Shown here piece after piece: positions 7,312 through 8,931 of a DNA stretch of 8,931 bases. How positions within the stretch are numbered: position 1 is the stretch's first letter; every line of letters starts with the position of its first letter. The notes below the pieces were generated by a model. It worked only from the letters and a program-made list of their open reading frames with translations. It searched no databases and had not been told where the DNA came from. This DNA is from Lachnospiraceae bacterium. Its GTDB lineage: Bacteria; Bacillota; Clostridia; Lachnospirales; Lachnospiraceae. The translations under genes and the position numbers were made by a program. The stretch spans positions 1 through 8,931 of the forward strand of contig JAJPYH010000144.1 in the NCBI GenBank assembly GCA_021205045.1, read 5' to 3'.

Positions 7312-8115
7312 GTGTACACTGCAGGTTTCATCGGCTGCGGCAATATGGGTTCCGCCATCGCCGCCGCCGTCTCGAAGGTCATAGAGCCTTCTCAGATTTT
7401 ACTTGCCAATAAAACCGCTTCAAAAGCAGAAGCACTTGCCGCACAGCTTGGCTGCCATGCAGGCACCAACGCAGATGCGGCCAGAAACTGCACTTATATT
7501 TTCCTCGGTGTAAAACCTCACATGATGGCGGACATGATCGCACCATTGCAGCCCATACTGCAAAAGCGCACAGATGCCTTTATCCTGGTGACCATGGCCG
7601 CCGGCCTTTCCATCGCCGATGTCCAGTCCTTTGCCGGCGGCGCTTACCCCACAATCCGTATTATGCCTAACACCCCTGTTTCCATTGGGAAAGGAATGAT
7701 ACAGGCCTGCGCGTCCCCGGAGGTGGAGGAAAAGATCCTGCAGGACTTTCAAAACCTCATGTCAGCCTGCGGACGACTGGATTTTCTGCCTGAAAATCTG
7801 ATCGACGCGGCCAGCGCCCTGTCCGGCTGCGGCCCCGCTTATGTTTATCTGTTTATCGAGGCTCTCGCCGACGGCGCTGTGGAATGCGGACTGCCCCGGC
7901 AGAAAGCCCTCGATTACGCCTGCCAGACGCTGATCGGCTCAGCATCTCTGGTATTGGAAACCGGAAAGCATCCCGGCGAGCTTAAGGACGCGGTTTGCTC
8001 CCCCGGCGGCACCACCATTGCCGGAGTACACGCCCTGGAAAAAGGGGGGTTGCGAAATGCCGCCATGGACGCGGTAAAAGCGGCCTACGACAAAACAAAA
8101 CAGTTAAAGAAATAA
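7312..8115 (+). CDS. proC: Pyrroline-5-carboxylate reductase
   Basis: ProC reduces pyrroline-5-carboxylate to L-proline with NAD(P)H, the last step of the pathway begun by the two genes upstream. The 267-residue protein has the normal length. The N-terminal Rossmann fold carries GCGNMG (8-13), followed by GVKPH and the IRIMPNTP segment. The C-terminal dimerisation and substrate domain holds SGCGPAYVY (171-179), in which Cys replaces the more common Ser of SGSGPA, then the helix ending in ADGAVECGLPR, and SPGGTT (230-235). The start codon is GTG. It begins 13 bases after proA, so it is almost certainly in the same transcript. With ProB and ProA it completes a full glutamate-to-proline route in one operon. 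Confidence 0.97.
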   Translation: MYTAGFIGCGNMGSAIAAAVSKVIEPSQILLANKTASKAEALAAQLGCHAGTNADAARNCTYIFLGVKPHMMADMIAPLQPILQKRTDAFILVTMAAGLSIADVQSFAGGAYPTIRIMPNTPVSIGKGMIQACASPEVEEKILQDFQNLMSACGRLDFLPENLIDAASALSGCGPAYVYLFIEALADGAVECGLPRQKALDYACQTLIGSASLVLETGKHPGELKDAVCSPGGTTIAGVHALEKGGLRNAAMDAVKAAYDKTKQLKK

Positions 8116-8185
8116 AGAGGCAACACTTCTTTGGAAATCTGTTCACTTATGACCGGACATACATCAAATAAGGGAGAGTTTTTAA

Positions 8186-8923
8186 ATGAGTAAAATAGGA
8201 ATCATCGGCGCCATGGATCTGGAGGTTGCCGCTTTAAAGAAACAAATGATCTGCGAAAATAAACTGACCTGTGCCGGCATGGAATTCTGGGAGGGGAGTC
8301 TGAATGACACCAGTGTCGTTATCGTTCAGAGCGGTATCGGCAAGGTTCTGGCGGGAATCTGTGTACAGATCCTGGCGGATCAGTTTCACGTCACTCATGT
8401 GATCAACACCGGCGTGGCCGGTTCCTTAAACGCATCGCTGGACATCGGCGATATCGTGGTCTCAAAAGACGCTGTCTATCATGACTTCGATGTCACAAAG
8501 CTGGGCTATGCACCCGGCCAGGTTCCCGGTCGGGATATGGTCAGCTTTGCCGCCGATCCGGCCCTGATCGCCGCCGCTGTGAAGAGCTGTGAGCTGGTCA
8601 ATCCCGATATTCACTGTGTAGTCGGCCGGGTTGCCAGCGGAGATCAGTTTATTTCCGACCAAAGTACCAAAGAACGTATTATCCGTATGTTTGACGGCTT
8701 CTGCGCTGAGATGGAGGGCTGCGCCATCGCTCAGGCCGCCACTGCCAACTGCATCCCCTTTGTCATTATCCGTGCCATTTCTGACAAAGCCGATGACAGT
8801 GCTCAGATGGATTATCCCACTTTTGAAAAGGCCGCCGCACACCACAGTGCCCTGCTGGTAGCAGATATGGTAAAAAACATGGTGTTAGTCAGCAAAAGGG
8901 TCGTTCGATCAGATCAGCAGTAA
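8186..8923 (+). CDS. mtnN: 5'-methylthioadenosine/S-adenosylhomocysteine nucleosidase
   Basis: MtnN (Pfs) removes adenine from methylthioadenosine, S-adenosylhomocysteine and 5'-deoxyadenosine, relieving inhibition of SAM-dependent enzymes. From S-adenosylhomocysteine it makes the substrate of LuxS. The 245-residue product is slightly longer than the usual 228-236, the excess lying in a charged C-terminal tail. Visible family features are GIIGAMDLE with catalytic Glu13, SGIGKV, NTGVAGSL, the VYHDFDVTKLGYAPGQVPG segment, ASGDQF, the ribose-binding EMEG (175-178) and catalytic Asp200 in ISDKAD. The start has AGGGAG at 8171-8176, 9 bases upstream. The 70-base gap after proC contains no terminator hairpin and no convincing promoter, so transcription with proBAC is likely. 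The gene ends 8 bases before the window edge, so what follows is not visible. Confidence 0.96.
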   Translation: MSKIGIIGAMDLEVAALKKQMICENKLTCAGMEFWEGSLNDTSVVIVQSGIGKVLAGICVQILADQFHVTHVINTGVAGSLNASLDIGDIVVSKDAVYHDFDVTKLGYAPGQVPGRDMVSFAADPALIAAAVKSCELVNPDIHCVVGRVASGDQFISDQSTKERIIRMFDGFCAEMEGCAIAQAATANCIPFVIIRAISDKADDSAQMDYPTFEKAAAHHSALLVADMVKNMVLVSKRVVRSDQQ

Positions 8924-8931
8924 GCCAGCCT

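Noticed and set aside
8038..8052. A5-G6 homopolymer in proC as a possible frameshift or slippage site
   Set aside because: The proC frame reads through it into a normal family C-terminus, and there is no alternative-frame product or downstream pseudoknot evident.
8116..8185. An independent promoter for mtnN
   Set aside because: Only poor matches such as TTCACT with CAAATA are found, and the implied start would lie within or after the ribosome binding site.
1280..8861. Many reverse-strand and out-of-frame open frames of 60-190 codons
   Set aside because: All lie inside the recognised genes, have biased His/Gly/Cys-rich compositions typical of shadow frames, and lack ribosome binding sites or recognisable domains.

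Overview
The window looks like an ordinary chromosomal segment of a moderately GC-rich Firmicute, most likely a gut-type clostridium of the Lachnospiraceae kind. This placement is an inference from gene content, strong AGGAGG-type ribosome binding sites, a sigma-A-type promoter and codon style; no phylogenetic marker is present to prove it. All eight genes lie on the + strand and no mobile element, CRISPR array, tRNA or rRNA was seen.

Layout. (1) Positions 1-2758 hold two overlapping ABC exporter half-transporter genes, the first cut by the window edge. Their ATPase motifs are complementary: the first carries a degenerate Walker B Asp and a Gln in the H-loop, the second carries the catalytic Glu, the His and a variant LSQGQ signature. 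This is the pattern of an asymmetric heterodimeric exporter of the TM287/288 or BmrCD type. A probable intrinsic terminator follows (2802-2840). (2) Positions 2917-3477 hold luxS behind a near-consensus promoter (TTGACA-17-TATAGT) whose -35 box is embedded in a 17-base inverted repeat, a candidate operator. (3) Positions 3594-5180 encode a FAD-dependent oxidoreductase of the amine-oxidase/UDP-galactopyranose-mutase-like superfamily with unknown substrate. (4) Positions 5266-8923 hold proB, proA, proC and mtnN in a tight co-directional row, probably one operon.

How the genes work together. ProB, ProA and ProC form the complete glutamate-to-proline pathway. MtnN (Pfs) turns S-adenosylhomocysteine into S-ribosylhomocysteine, and LuxS turns that into homocysteine plus DPD, the AI-2 precursor, so the window has both enzymes of the two-step SAH detoxification and AI-2 route, about 4.7 kb apart. 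The ABC exporter and the oxidoreductase have no evident link to either pathway.

I did not find a clearly novel system. The points most worth checking are the palindrome on the luxS promoter, the oxidoreductase of unknown function between luxS and the proline genes, the placing of mtnN behind proBAC, the short ProB without a PUA domain, and a tandem 11-base repeat before proB.
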